From Multifurca ochricompacta (lineage: Eukaryota; Basidiomycota; Agaricomycetes; Russulales; Russulaceae): a DNA stretch of 64,000 nucleotides. Under the pieces are notes generated by a model. The model was given only the letters and a program-made list of their open reading frames with translations. It searched no databases and was not told the origin of the DNA. A program made the translations under genes and the position numbers. Positions within the stretch are counted from its first letter, which is position 1. Each line of letters starts with the position of its first letter. The stretch is taken from NCBI GenBank assembly GCA_022496185.1, contig WTXG01000098.1, positions 62,001 to 126,000 of the forward strand, given 5' to 3'. Positions 41,802-53,493 of the stretch are shown one piece after another.

Positions 41802-43253
41802 TAGTGATTGGCAGGGGTAACCCTGGGGTATCCTCGTTGGTACCCGTACCCGTACCCGTACCCGTCACTACGGGTACGGGTAACCCGCGGGTTACCCGCG
41901 GGTCACCCGTGAAAACGCGTGCAAGTTCTTTACTTGCATCGCGCATTTCGGATAACCGGCCCGGGCCTTCCCGGACCAAGAAGATACACAACGCGTTCAT
42001 TTGTGGCTGCTTAAGATCCCTCAATGACTCTTGTTTTATGTTTAGAAGATTAAGATAATTAATTATTCCATTTTTATTTTATTATTCTGCTTTCAATTTT
42101 ATACAAGCACAACTAAAATCCAGTATACAGCAATGATTAGATAGGATGTTATAGAACATTGATGAAAAGCCTGTCAGATAATTACACAGAATGCAAAAAA
42201 AATTGATGAACACATAGAAATTGGTAGGGGTAACCCCTGGATAATTGTTTTGATACCTGGGTTACCCATAAAATGAAATGCATGCAAGTTCTTTACTTGC
42301 ATCGCGCATTTCGGAGATCCGGCCCGGGAGATCCCGGTCAAGGAGATATGCACTTGGACACAACGCGTTCATTTATGGCTACTCAAGATCCCTCAAAGAT
42401 TCCTATTTTATGTTCATAAGATTAAGATAATTTATTATTCCATTTTTATTTTATTATTCTGGTTTCAATTTTATACGAGCGCGACTGTTCTTTGCATTTC
42501 TGCGCATTTCGGGTAAATGGCCCGGGCCATCCCGGTCAAGGAGATAAGCACTTGGACACAACGCGTTCATTTATGGCTACTCAAGATTCCTCAAAAATTG
42601 TTGGTTTATGTTCAGAAGATTAAATGGATCCTTTATTTACATTATTATTTTATTATTCTGGTTTCATTTCATACAAGCGCGACTGTCCTAGTCCCTGGAT
42701 GCACATTTCTGCACGTTTAAGTCAACCTTCCTTAATAGGAAGGAGGTCAGACCACCATGCGATGCAATGTAGTCGCTGCCCCATGCAGCTTGTAGACACA
42801 CGCGGGCCTTGTTTCAATAAAGTAATTTGATAATTAGATTATAGAATAGTCTATATTAGTCTAGAGTGTATTTTAGATAGTGCCAGACCGGCAGAATTGG
42901 TCGCGCGTTAATAAAACAGATGTATCATGGTTTTCAAGAAAGTGGATCACTGATAAGGATTTTATTTTACATCGCACCGTTAATCTGCTTTGATATTTTG
43001 TAGGATAATACTAGAACATATTTAACGCCACCCTGTAGCATACATCAGACAAGATCTTGTATTTTTGTGACTGCAGATGTGTTTTATCTCGGAAATTCTA
43101 CTGATCTTATCAATGCATAATCGGCACCTATACCCGCCAAACCCGCCGCGCGGGTACGGGTTTCCACGGGTTGGGAGCCGTATACCCGTACCCGTACCCG
43201 GCAAAACCCGCGGCGCTTACCCGCGCGGGTATGAAACCCCTTGACAATCACTA
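41802..43253. mobile_element. Non-autonomous hAT-like element, 1452 bp
   Basis: The inverted ends are TAGTGATTGGCAGGGGT and ACCCCTTGACAATCACTA, with a perfect 8-bp TSD GTGGACAC (41794-41801 and 43254-43261) inside LINE ORF1. The subterminal regions are rich in CCCGTACCCGTA/ACCCGCGGGT repeats. There is no transposase frame. This is a different family from the GGCCCGGCTT-armed elements, but with the same end type and TSD length. Confidence 0.9.
41928..42690 (+). repeat. Three tandem ~200-bp units inside the hAT-like element
   Basis: Units begin near 41928, 42285 and 42487. Each contains GCGCATTTCGG, a CCCGGGCC-type site, ACAACGCGTTCATTT, GGCTACTCAAGATCCCTCA and a TTTTATTTTATTATTCTG run. The gap between units 1 and 2 is ~170 bp of AT-rich sequence. 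Confidence 0.7.
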
Positions 43254-44109
43254 GTGGACACCAAAGAAGAACTTGGTTCTCATGGCCAGTCCCAATGTCT
43301 CTGAGGCTAACCTCCTTTCTGCCCAACCCCTCATTACCTCAGTGCTAGGTCCCTTCTTGTTGGTGATGGGCCAGCCCCTTGCCCCCTCCTCCTGCCTGAA
43401 CATTCAGTGGTCCTGGGTGACCATCAATGGCCTTGCGACTGGCATGACCCTGCATACTGGTGCCCATTCTCCCCAGGCCTGCCATGAGGCCCTGGGTTGC
43501 AAGAATCCAGTTTACAGGGCACTCAAAGTGACAGCCCTCCCCTCCTGGGTCCATGCCCCCTCCACTCTCCTCCCTGGCTCCACTTCTTCAGTAGTGGTGG
43601 CCTTTGAGGATCTGGATGGTGTGGCACTGGCAGGCCTTTTGGCCCAGTGCACCCTCTATGCCTTTGGGCATGCTGGTGTGGTCTGTCATTGGAAGAAGCC
43701 ACCCTGCATCAAGAAGCCGGCTGTCCCGGCCCCCACACCTGCTGCTTAGCAGCACTCTTCTTTTTACTTGTCACTTTTGTGTTTCGGACTTTTGCTGAAC
43801 TGATAGGTTGGGTCTCAACCTTGATGGCACCCAGGGCCTGGATCTCGCAATTGCACCTGACCACCCCATTTAATTTACTTCTTCCTTTCCCCACCCTCTG
43901 GGGTGGGGGCCCTGGTCTCTCTGGGTCTTCCACATACTACAACCTTGGTTTTTCCCTTTGGGTTTCCGCACACTACCTCCAGGGCACTTGTCCCTTCTCC
44001 ACAGTAGTTACTATGTCCCTGTAGTAGCCACATGATTTGCAGGTTTGGCTGAAGCATGTAATAAAGTTGAGTTTAAAAAAAAAAAAAAAAAACCCTCTCT
44101 CATCCAAAT

Positions 44110-44448
44110 CCATCCTCCACTGCTTTCTTCATACTGTATCACTCCTTCAAACTGGTCTCTCAACAAGTATATAAAGATGCATAAAATGCTTCTAGCAGGC
44201 CAGTGAAGAAATAAAATGGCATTTCTCTCTCACTTTTCTCTTTGTGTGCTAAAGAACCTTTCGACGACATCAAGTGCAGGGTCAAACGGAACCAACTAGC
44301 AGTGTTTTTACCAAAACGTTCACGCACGACAAACTCTCACATTCGAACTCACAGTTATCTCGGGGCTCCTTCTCTCTCATATCTCCCCTGCCTCTCTCCG
44401 TTCGGGAACGCGCTTTGCCTCGCACTGACCGCGGATTGGATCCGTACA
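44110..44448 (+). mobile_element. Partial solo LTR, TGTA family
   Basis: It starts in the family TATA region (AAGTATATAAAGATGCATA) and ends GCGGATTGGATCCGTACA. The proximal TGTAAGGATGG end is missing, probably lost next to the LINE poly(A). Confidence 0.6.
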
Positions 44449-44604
44449 ATATTCAGCGAAGGACACATTTTCGACTCTTTAGATATCCTAGTGGTGCGCG
44501 ACAAGCACCTTTCTGTATCCGTATTGAAATGTCCGCCCAGAGGTGAGCTGTTGCTGTGCCTTGTATACATTATGGGATGGAGTCTTGGCTGGATGCGCTA
44601 GTAA

Positions 44605-45014
44605 ATGCAATGGGACCCGAACCAGTTCCCAGTTCCTGTCGTAGTCCCCTTGGCTACTCACAAACTGAATTTTGCAATTACGTTTATATCTGGCTTTTCG
44701 AGCTGTCTTCCTTTGAAACTAAGTATACGAGTACGAGCTGGTACATCTAGGCCCCGCGTTAGCAAAGGCAAGACAGTACCAGAGGTCCCTGAAGCCACAT
44801 CGCCATCATTCACGGAACATGTTCATGAACACGCAATGATGGCAATGATGGAAATTCTGCGACTCAAGCGTCTGTTGAGGTCTTGTCTTCTTCCAATAGT
44901 AGCTATGATGAACGCCTAGTACATAATGTATACAATCATCTGACACAGGAAACGATGGTTCGAACGTTTGAGCTTCTTAATGCCCGATCTAGCAAAGTTG
45001 TGTTAGATAAATAG
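44605..45014 (+). pseudogene. Possible gene fragment of unknown function
   Basis: Two frames read like one protein with a single shift. The first (44605-44919) contains TSRPRVSKGKTVPEVPEATS and FTEHVHEHA. The second continues SATQASVEVLSSSNSSYDER, LTQETMVRTFELLNARSS and ends KVVLDK at a TAG (45012-45014). The change of frame coincides with a doubled 9-mer GCAATGATG. There is no known domain and no start is identified. It could also be chance. Confidence 0.25.
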
Positions 45015-45524
45015 ATTAATAGCATCAACCCTTATTCATCTTTTCATTTAAACGTTCGATTGAGTTTACCATTTAAGAGCATATCCATGCAGAGGAGAAG
45101 GGGTATCTTGTGTGGGCCCTCTACAAGGCAGCGCAAGTGCTATGGCGTCACAACCATCGAGGGATCTGCGCCATCATGGCTCTAGTGTTTCTTTCAGAGA
45201 CATGGACTGGGGATGCACGATGGTGGCACCAGAGCGGGGTTTTAGCACGATCAGAAAACAAAAAAATATATGGTAGGAGGCAAGATTGACATGGGACAGT
45301 CAGCTCATCCCTTGGAAGGTGGTCAGAGGCTGAAAGCGCGGAGTTTAATGAAATAATGACGGCCACGTGACATGCATGGGACGGCCGGGATAATGCTTGT
45401 CACGTCATGGGCAGGGCAGAGACACTCACCCTCTCACTACCACGGCACAGGAATACTATGTTCTCGGTTCTGCAGTACTAATTTATATCATTCTTCATCT
45501 TTATCTATGAGAATATAGCTGGAC
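45015..45524 (+). promoter_or_regulatory. Upstream region of the MED12 gene
   Basis: No gene is seen. It contains CACGTGAC near 45365 and GTCACGTCAT near 45400, sequences of the bHLH and bZIP recognition type, within 165 bp of the ATG. There is no clear TATA box. Regulation by them is inference only. Confidence 0.35.
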
Positions 45525-48500
45525 ATGCGCGAGGCAAGACAGGTCAAGCCACCACTTCAACTACAGGTGGCACATCCACCGGAATGGCTGCCCGAGGCAC
45601 ACGCAACTGCGGACTTAGGTACATACATCTTAGTTCCAGAGTGTTGTGCTCTTTTGGAGAGTTGTTCATGCTCCTGCGTCACGACTCTGATGTATAGTGC
45701 AATTCGTGGGCAATGCTGACTCGTGTGCTATAAAGGTCGTTTTGGATACCACTTTCCTCATCCAAGACAAGAAGAAGATATTTTGACGGAAGCGAATGTT
45801 CAGGATGGTTTGCATCTACCTACCCCTGTTGCAGTGCGCTTTTTTTTTGTCTATTTCTAAGGCCTTTCCCAGTTTAACTAGTTGGTCAGGCTGAGACATG
45901 GGGAGCGCTGGAAACATTTAGACGACGGTCAAAGGAAAGCGATACCGTTGCAGAGCTTGAGGATCTCATGAACCAGATCTTTGCTCGCCGCTCAGATGCT
46001 GTCGTCATTCAGTATGTTCCTCAGTCACTCCACGGGGGGTTCCTATCTTGTAAAACTCAGTCTTCGGACAGACAATCCACCTTCCGCATGCCTCAAAGGG
46101 TTACTCCCAACGATGCCAAGAGGCAAGCTTGGTTTGCAGATCTTGCTAACCCGTCGGTGCCACTACACAAGCTCGGAAAAAGTGTCCCACACGGCGCGAA
46201 GGGCCAAGATTTGCTCGATCTGCTCCATGCTAACGACGTTGCGATCCCGCGAGCAGTTTGGTTCCTCCGTGTATTTGGCGCGAACGAGGTCGCCGGTTTG
46301 CGCCACAAGCCGGCTTACGACCCGACACAGTACAGCGTCGAGTGGGCAAACGTTGTAACAAGTCACTTAAAGAAGCAGTTGGGTGATATCATCCTACCCA
46401 GCGCTCCTCGTCCAACTCTCAACATCAAAAGCATGTTTCGAAGCGTGTTGGCGGATAGCGAGAACAGGGCCCGTTGGATATCCCGATTTACGTACAGGTA
46501 ACTCGATCCTGTTTGGATGACTCTCGCGAATGACAACCTAGCCATCTAGTCTTGACCTTTTGGGGAGCTTCTATTCTGAGGGTTTGGTGGACAATAGGAC
46601 GTTTTTAACTTGGTTGGTGCTTCAAATGTGCACTTGCAATCTGGCACAGGCAGGTTTCGTGGCTCGGCTTGCAGATGAGTATCTCGACGGAATCCTTGCG
46701 TGTCGAGCGCTTGCAAGGCCATTCGTGGACGCCTGCATCTCTAAAATTTCCGAGGTGGGAGTTAGGCTGACCTATGTTATCGCCCTTCTGACCCATATCA
46801 GATCAGGAGCTCGTCCGCCAGGGAATACCTTCTGTCAGTCGAGAGTTCTTTGAAAGTGTTCTTGCAGGTATGCATTCTGTCTGCAGACTTGGGGTCTAAG
46901 GTAAACAAAGGTTGCAGCGGGCATGTCTCGTCATTCCCGATGCCTTCATTTCCCCACGGATGTGGATAACGCACGCAATTCTCCTACAAGAGATTTTGAA
47001 TGGCAAATCTGGGCATGATATTAGCACTCGTCCAACGGAAACCGTCTATACAGTGCTTGGTGACAATTTCTCTGATATTCAGAAGCGTAATGATGCAATG
47101 TGGTTTCGTAACCTCCCACCACGTGTGCTTGCGCGTCTAACTGAAGCAGTTTCCGATGTCACTGTGAGTGTATAGTATCAACGATATATCCCTCTGCAAT
47201 CTCACCACCACATGCAGAAACTGAATTCCATCGGTCCCGCGACTGAGCTCGAAACTTTCAATTTTTTCGATGCTGGGATCGAAAGCGAGCAGCTCTTTGC
47301 GGCAAAGCTCGACCGCCTTCTCACTTGGTCTGTGACATCACTTCAGTTTGGTGATCATCGCCCGTATGTTGCGGCTACAATCCTCCGCCGGGCGCGGGCG
47401 CAATGGGGCGCACGGGCAGCAAGACGAAACTCCGCTGCACCTGATGGAAAGCTCCAGGACCTATTGTTTGAGTGGCTTGACAAGGAGGACACGTGTAACG
47501 AGGTGGCCTCTGTGGCGCTGTTATTTGGGGAACTTGTCAGAAGCGAGTTGTTCTCGTACGCATCGTATGTGCAGCGATTGATCGCGCGATGCGAGCCCGG
47601 GCTTCTTTACTCAGAGGTGCGTGCACGGGCATGGGGTCAAACAAAGACAGTCATTGACCAAAGGTTATAGAAGAATGGATCCCGACATCGCGAGTTCCTG
47701 CGGTGGATCCCTTTACACAATTCGACGCCTGCCATTGTCAACCAGCGCCGCGTGACATTGTATGGGGTCCGAGCACGTGACACTCCTGAGGAGAGCAACG
47801 AACGCGAAATGCGCAGAGAGGTGCGACTCATGTTTCCCGAGATATTTAATCCCGGTATGCTACCGATGATTCTTCTATATTTCTTGCGTTGACAATGTGA
47901 TGACAAGGATTGGAAAATGGGCCTCCGCCTCTTCCATCGACATGCACCACTCTGCTGGGTGCACCGCGATACCAGCAGGTGAGGACGATCAGGCAATGGT
48001 ACCTCCCGTTGCTCCTCAAACAGCTTCCCAAGTGTGTGGCTTATTAATGATACTGCACGAAAATTACTCACCGATCTTAGTTTTCTGGATAATCCGCTTA
48101 CGCACGTCTTCGTGAGGCTGTATTGTGTTGCCATTGACCTGATGGCCCAAGTTAAGTGCTATCGGGCTGTGCTAGAGGTACATAATAGCCCAATCTCAAG
48201 GATTTACCCTCTGATCTTTCGTGTCCTTTGGCAGCTGAGCCTTGGTGTCTTGGAGCGTCCTTGTCGATCGGAATGCCTGACGATTGTTGTGGAAATGTTG
48301 CGCCGGTATTCCCCTATTTGGGCGGGTATGGGCGCGCTGCGAGAAGTAACCTTGGCTCTTTATGCCGCAAATCAATTATGTAAGGCCCGTGGAATTCACT
48401 GTCGTGCTCTGCTAGAGCCTTTGTTGGAAATGGATGCCGGTCGTTATCTCGATGCTTCTGCGCGTAAGAATGTCGAGATGGAAATCACGAGCTATGCGCA

Positions 48501-51142
48501 GGTAAGGGGTCACCACACTCCTCGCCCTTTTTCTTGTTTGACACAAGTTGTTTCAAGGCTCTGCGTCCGTCAGGTGGTGAGACAGAACAATGCCCCAAGA
48601 AACTCCCCGAGATACTTATGCTTTCGAACGATCCGCGGCCTGATGCGGCGTATATTCTTGCCAATAGCCTCTGGTTTCACTATCACAAGTCGTCGGACTG
48701 GGGATGGTGCATATGGGACAATACGTTTGCCGCGTTGCGCGTCCAGGTCAACGCAGAAGCCCCTCGAGATGCACGCTATGCTACCTTCCTGCTTCATGTT
48801 GATCAGCACCTCCCAGGTGGACTCGATGGGCATGTTTCCCGGTGGTTCGAAGAGACCGGAAAAGCCGAACTGATTTCGATCGACGGTGTAGCTTGGACGA
48901 GCCTGACGCACACACTTCTGCGCCTCGTCGTGCAGGGTGTTCTCGCAACGACCACGATCCTGAAAGGCTTGGTCTATCCCCTATGGAGTCACGCGCTCGT
49001 GTCGGGCGCGGGAGAATGTGAGGTATATCTACAAGCCGCGCATGATATCTTTGCGCGCCTGGTGCTATCTGGAGAAGAGGACTGGGGGAGTGATATGGTG
49101 GAACTGCAACGAGTGCGGGTGCGGCGTCAGGACGTTTTCTGCGCACCGCATCTTTTGCTCCTCGTCGGCGCGATTCCCACGCTGGTTTTCCTTGAACATG
49201 CCTCCCATGTCCCTGCTGAATTGCGTCCCCGTGCTGCTGCACTTCGTGATGCAGTGTGCGGCTCAGTCGAGTTCCGCCAAGGGATATACCGAGATCTCAA
49301 TGCTGTGCGGGATGCCTTTGACAAGTCACTACAGTACGATGCTCTAGATGAAAGCCTCGTAGAACCGTTGATGGACGCGCTACGTCTCATTCTCAATGTC
49401 ACGCGTACAGGTACAGTTATGCGTCAGGCCAATGACAAGAATCTAACTGACTGATTGGGGCAGACACAGCGACGATTGGGTCCTCTGAGTGGCTGGACAC
49501 GTCTGCGCTCTTGAGCCCTTGGAAGCTGGCTGCGACCACAATCGAGGTGCAGTTCTCGCTGAAGCAGATGGGTGAACGTCTAGCCTTGGGAACGCCGAAC
49601 AGGAACACTAAGGTCGACCGTCTAATCGCCAAATTCATGCACCACCATATGTCTACGGAGGAAGCTGACTTTGTTGCCGAGATGGCGCGCGGCGTCGGAC
49701 CAACAATCGCATGCAAGGTGAGTACTTAATCACGGATAGGCTGGGCCCTGAGGCTTATTTGAGTATAGTTCGTGAATACGGGATTCACTTGCATCGCCAA
49801 TATCCTCAAGGGAGTGCAGACGCCGCTAACAAGCCAAGGGGTGCAAGAAATCCTTGATGTAGCGAGCGAACAATTGCGTCTGCTTGCCCACGTCGTCGAG
49901 CTCGCAAGGGATGACCAGACTGCGCTACCGGTGGTTGACCCAGTGGCGCAGGACAGCTTTATTGAGGCGCTTGCAAGCAAGATTCAAGCGTTCGAAATTC
50001 TCCTTACTCAACCAACGCCAAAATCGGATGTTCCTCCAGATCAAGCAACACAAGGTGCAGTTTTGATGGCACGCTTGTTACAGTTTAACATGGCTTTCCG
50101 CGGTGTCTGGACACCGAAAGCACGGTCTCTCAGCGAAAATCTATGCAAGTCCACCTTCAACCTGGCTCTGGTAAGCTCCGAGTTCCTCCCACAGAGAGGC
50201 ATGGTCGTCTCACAAAGACTAGGCTCACAGTGCTGGCGACCATCTCAACCCTGCTACTTTCCCACTTTTTCTTGATACATTCATGTACCTTGTGGATGGT
50301 GAGCTTGTTCAAATTTTCATACCCGACCTTACTATTCACCCATTCCACGCAGAGCTTGCAACCGACACCAAGGCCAACTCAACGGATATTTTCCGCAACT
50401 ACCCACAGATACACTTGGCTGAGCTTCCAGCTGATATGCCAGCGGAATACCGACAGCAACTTCGATGTCTTCTTCCTTACCCACCTCCGCACGAAGCTGT
50501 GGCCGACTTGGTATATGCCTCCCCTGAACCCTTAGGACAGACACTCCCTGGACCTCCGGTCATGAACCGGCCATGGGACTGGGTGGAGAGCCTGGGGACA
50601 ACGCACCCGGCGATGCTCCTGCCGAAGGCGGAATACGCAACAATGCTTCGCTATCCCTGGAGCTTTTTGCTGCACGAGCAACGGGTGATAGTGTGCGGTC
50701 AGAAAAGAACCCACGCGGTTTTCACGATGCACTCTGGGGCGAGAGCGTATTCGCCCGAGACTGGGCCGAGACCCGGATACCACTCGCTGACGAGAACTCA
50801 GTCCGGCGAGAAGACCAGGATATAGCTGGGGCGCTGCCCACGTTCGCGGCTGCGCGCAGGGGGATGTCACCCGCATCACCAGCGTGGTCTCGTCAGTCAG
50901 CTGGGTCATCCCGGTTGCAGAGCCCGACACAGCAGTCCTTCACCCGTGCATCGGCTTCGAGATCAGACGAACCTTTAGATACGGAACGATCGTCGGCAGG
51001 CAGCAGGCAGCTGGGTAAACGTAAAGGATCAACAGTTAGTGTTGATTCCGAAATTGAGATCATTGAAAGCCCACCTGCGCTGAAGAAGGTCAAGGCGAAA
51101 GCAAAGGCCGCGCCGATCAAGCCACGGACAAAGAAGAAATAA
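45525..51142 (+). CDS. MED12: Mediator complex subunit 12 homologue, multi-exon, 3' end with two frame conflicts
   Basis: MED12 belongs to the CDK8 kinase module of Mediator and acts in the nucleus on RNA polymerase II transcription. Exons as I read them: 45525-45618, 45736-45833, 45890-46497 (a 60-nt in-phase GTATGT intron at 46012-46071 is possible), 46550-46754, 46802-46867, 46918-47163, 47218-47616, 47671-47854, 47908-48031, 48081-48501, 48558-49410, 49464-49717, 49769-50170, then 50231-51142. All junctions through exon 13 are GT-AG and in phase, giving ~1300 residues. Diagnostic segments are HPPEWLPEAHATADLG, RQEEDILTEANVQDG, AWFADLANPSVPLHKLGKSV, IPRAVWFLRVFGANEVAGL, CNLAQAGFVARLADEYLDG, WFRNLPPRVLARLTEAVSDV and LYGVRARDTPEESNERE. 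The tail is basic (KKVKAKAKAAPIKPRTKKK), a likely nuclear signal. Exon 13 to 14 does not join in frame, and the frame changes again near 50595 (VESLG to DNAPGD). This may be decay or a sequence error. Confidence 0.88.
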
Positions 51143-51379
51143 TAAAAATAAGCGATCAATGAGCCTTGATCCTCGCACTATTAGCACTGTTCTGTTTTTT
51201 TTGTCATGCTTTCTATTTTCTGTTTTCTGTTTCTGTAAACTAGATGATACTCGATGTCTGTAGCATTATTCGACATGTTATCTTAGTTCTTTACGCTACG
51301 ACAGGACAAGACTACAGGCTGACAACAGTCCCCGCCATGAGATCGGGACGACGAAGTCATAGGTTTGTAACGACACGAC
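51143..51379 (+). other. 3' flank of the MED12 gene
   Basis: An AATAAA-like AATAATAAAAATAAG stretch directly follows the stop, so polyadenylation near 51160-51260 is plausible. Nothing else is seen. Confidence 0.35.
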
Positions 51380-52280
51380 GATAACCTATTCTTTAACCTA
51401 GCATTCTACGAAAGTGGCATTGCATCATATAGATGGCGCCTTTATAGCTAACCGTGGTAGTGGTATAACAAGACGAGAAGAGAGTATAAAGAGGCGATTC
51501 CGAGGGGCGAGGAAAACGAGGCGATGGGAGCGCGAGTGGCTGTGTGGGCGAGCCGAGCTGTTGAGACGGGCCGGAAAACCGGAGACAGAAGGCCGCGGCC
51601 CAACGCGACTTATCCTTATCCTTTACTCAGGACGCCATTTGGGTGGTGTTCCAAATACTAGGATGGGGGACTTCCCCGTCCACCCGTCCCATGGCCCGCC
51701 GTTCTCGAGCCACCAAAATCAGCCGAGGCTTAGTGGCCCAGATGACATCGGGTTTGATTATTGAACTCCAGAGTTAATAACACGCTACGAGCAGCGCATG
51801 CTGGCCTCCTGCGAGTTATCTCATTGTCATATTTCATCAGCTCAGGGGCCACTTGATTAAACTAAAATATTATTTCGCCAGACTATAAAAGCGTTGTGGA
51901 TTTTTTGTAGACCATCATCCCTCTGTTTGTGGCCTTTTCTGGCGACTAAGCTGACTGCTATCTGGCTGTGCGGAATGAAGACGTATCTACTGTAAACCTG
52001 ATTGATGAGACTATTCACGTCCCACTCTTCGTTTACAAAGATAAACCCTCCCAGATGGAAGGGTGATCTGATATCCGAGGTTCGGTGCCATTCTTGCGTC
52101 TGACCGTTTCCACCAGGCAACTTCTCTTGCGATTCTTGCTCCTTGGTCTCTGTGACGGATCTCTCGTAGCTAATGTTGGTCGTCGTATAGGTCGGAAGGG
52201 AAGTATAAGATACTTTCTCTTTGAGAACTGGGAGTCGATCTGCATCATCTACCACCTCGCAAACTACACCGACCACCGGC

Positions 52281-53493
52281 ATGGCACTCTCTAATGACAT
52301 GGCAGCCCTCATTGGTTTCGCATGCGAGGCAGTTGCATATGGTGCGTATGACGGGATCCTTTTTTCCAGACAAGCTTCCAACGACATCATTGTCATATAG
52401 GCGCGTACTGCATTCTTTTCGTACTGACCGCGATACTGCTTGCAAAGCGGAAGCGAACCAAAGAAAACATCAACGTACCTATCACAATCGCTAGCGTTTT
52501 TCTCTTCCTTGTGTGCACGGCGCATTTTGCAATCGAATTCAATCATTATTATACTACATTGGTACGGCAGCTTTCCTATCTCGCCATCTTTTCGAACTCG
52601 CTTTTTTTGACCAGTGTTTTTCAGCAAGTAAATGGTGTGGACCACTTTGCAGACGAGACTAACCCCTTGCTCGGCGCCGATCTTCTCATCTCAGTCGCGG
52701 ACCTCATCGGCGACGCCATTCTCATCTATCGCTGCTGGCTCATCTGGGGAAAGAACTACTTTGTAATTATTATCCCATCACTCTGTGCCGTGGCTGGATT
52801 CGGTAAGCAAAAAAATACTTGCCAATTCCTTTCCTTTGACACTGACGCCTGCTACTCCCAGCTTGCTTGGCAGAGACGTCGCACCGCCTGCTTGGTATCA
52901 ATCCAACTGCGCCCATCGCCCCGAATTCGCTTGTTCCTCTTGCAACCGCAGGCTATTCTCTCCCTCTCGTGACTAATGTCCTAGTTACACTCCTGATCGT
53001 TTCCCGAATCTGGTATCTCTCGCCTATGAGCAACCCAAACTTGCGTGGCATTCCTCCACCTTCTCGCACCGCGCGGCATGTTATCGACATTGTGGTGGAG
53101 TCGGGTGCGCTGTATTTGGTAACGCAAGCGATCTTCGTGGGATTGTTCGCGGCCAAGCACCCCGCTCAGGCGATCATTGCTGTGATCGCTGTACAAATAT
53201 ATGTAGGTTTCAATTTTTCTTCCTTTTTTGGCTTCTCCATATTATGGAACTAAATGATGGTCCTGTAGGGCATCGTGCCGACGCTGATCATACTTCGTGT
53301 TGCGCGTGGTCTTCCGCAAGTCACTACACCGAAGACCGGCGGGATTTTGACATCGCACATACCATTATCGTGCGTTCGCGTTGACACCACTGCATTTACA
53401 GATGCCACGGTGCCCGTCTATGATATTAACTCGCGCGGTCTAAACGTTAATGAGGATTACCTACACCGCAAAGGCAGCAGTGTACGGATCTAA
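52281..53493 (+). CDS. Seven-helix membrane protein, copy 1, stop supplied by a solo LTR
   Basis: Exons 52281-52341, 52401-52802, 52862-53202 and 53269-53493, all GT-AG and in phase, give 342 residues. Seven hydrophobic segments can be seen: FACEAVAYGAYCILFVLTAI, ITIASVFLFLVCTAHF, LISVADLIGDAILIY, FVIIIPSLCAVAGF, SLPLVTNVLVTLLIVS, IVVESGALYLVTQAIFVGLF, IIAVIAVQIYGIVPTLIIL. The fold type and the AHFAIEFNHYYT segment are those of the expanded uncharacterised 7TM family of Agaricomycetes (DUF6533/6534-like, from memory). The ligand and role are unknown. The protein ends KGSSVRI: after GSS, the last codons and the TAA (53491-53493) come from the inserted LTR, whereas copy 2 ends KDSRMV at its own TAA. 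Confidence 0.85.

Larger units (their letters stand above)
41627..44091 (+). mobile_element. ORF1-only LINE copy, split by a hAT-like element
   Basis: The ORF1 sequence at 41627-41801 (PPGAIISFLNSELSGLGTQV, then SAVRWT) is interrupted and resumes at 43262 (PKKNLVLMASPNVSEANLL). It then runs SWVTINGLATGMTLHTGAHS, YRALKVTALPSWVHAPSTLL, VVVAFEDLDGVALAGLLAQC to the stop after APTPAA at 43749. About 320 bp of 3' UTR with the LINE tail (GTAGTTACTATG...GTAGTAGCCACATGATTTGC...GTAATAAAG) and a long A-run (44075-44091) follow. No ORF2 is present. The 5' side is cut by the Copia1 LTR. ORF1 of such LINEs is an RNA-binding protein. Confidence 0.75.

Noticed and set aside
41838..41912. Telomere-like or CRISPR-like short repeat from the CCCGTA runs
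   Set aside because: The runs are subterminal repeats of the hAT-like element and recur at its other end (43150-43205). There are no spacers and no telomere context.
51857..52645. Long minus-strand frame overlapping the first membrane-protein gene
   Set aside because: The homologous region in unit 2 (56357-56995) has indels that are not multiples of three and breaks the frame, and the opposite strand has a consistent four-exon gene.
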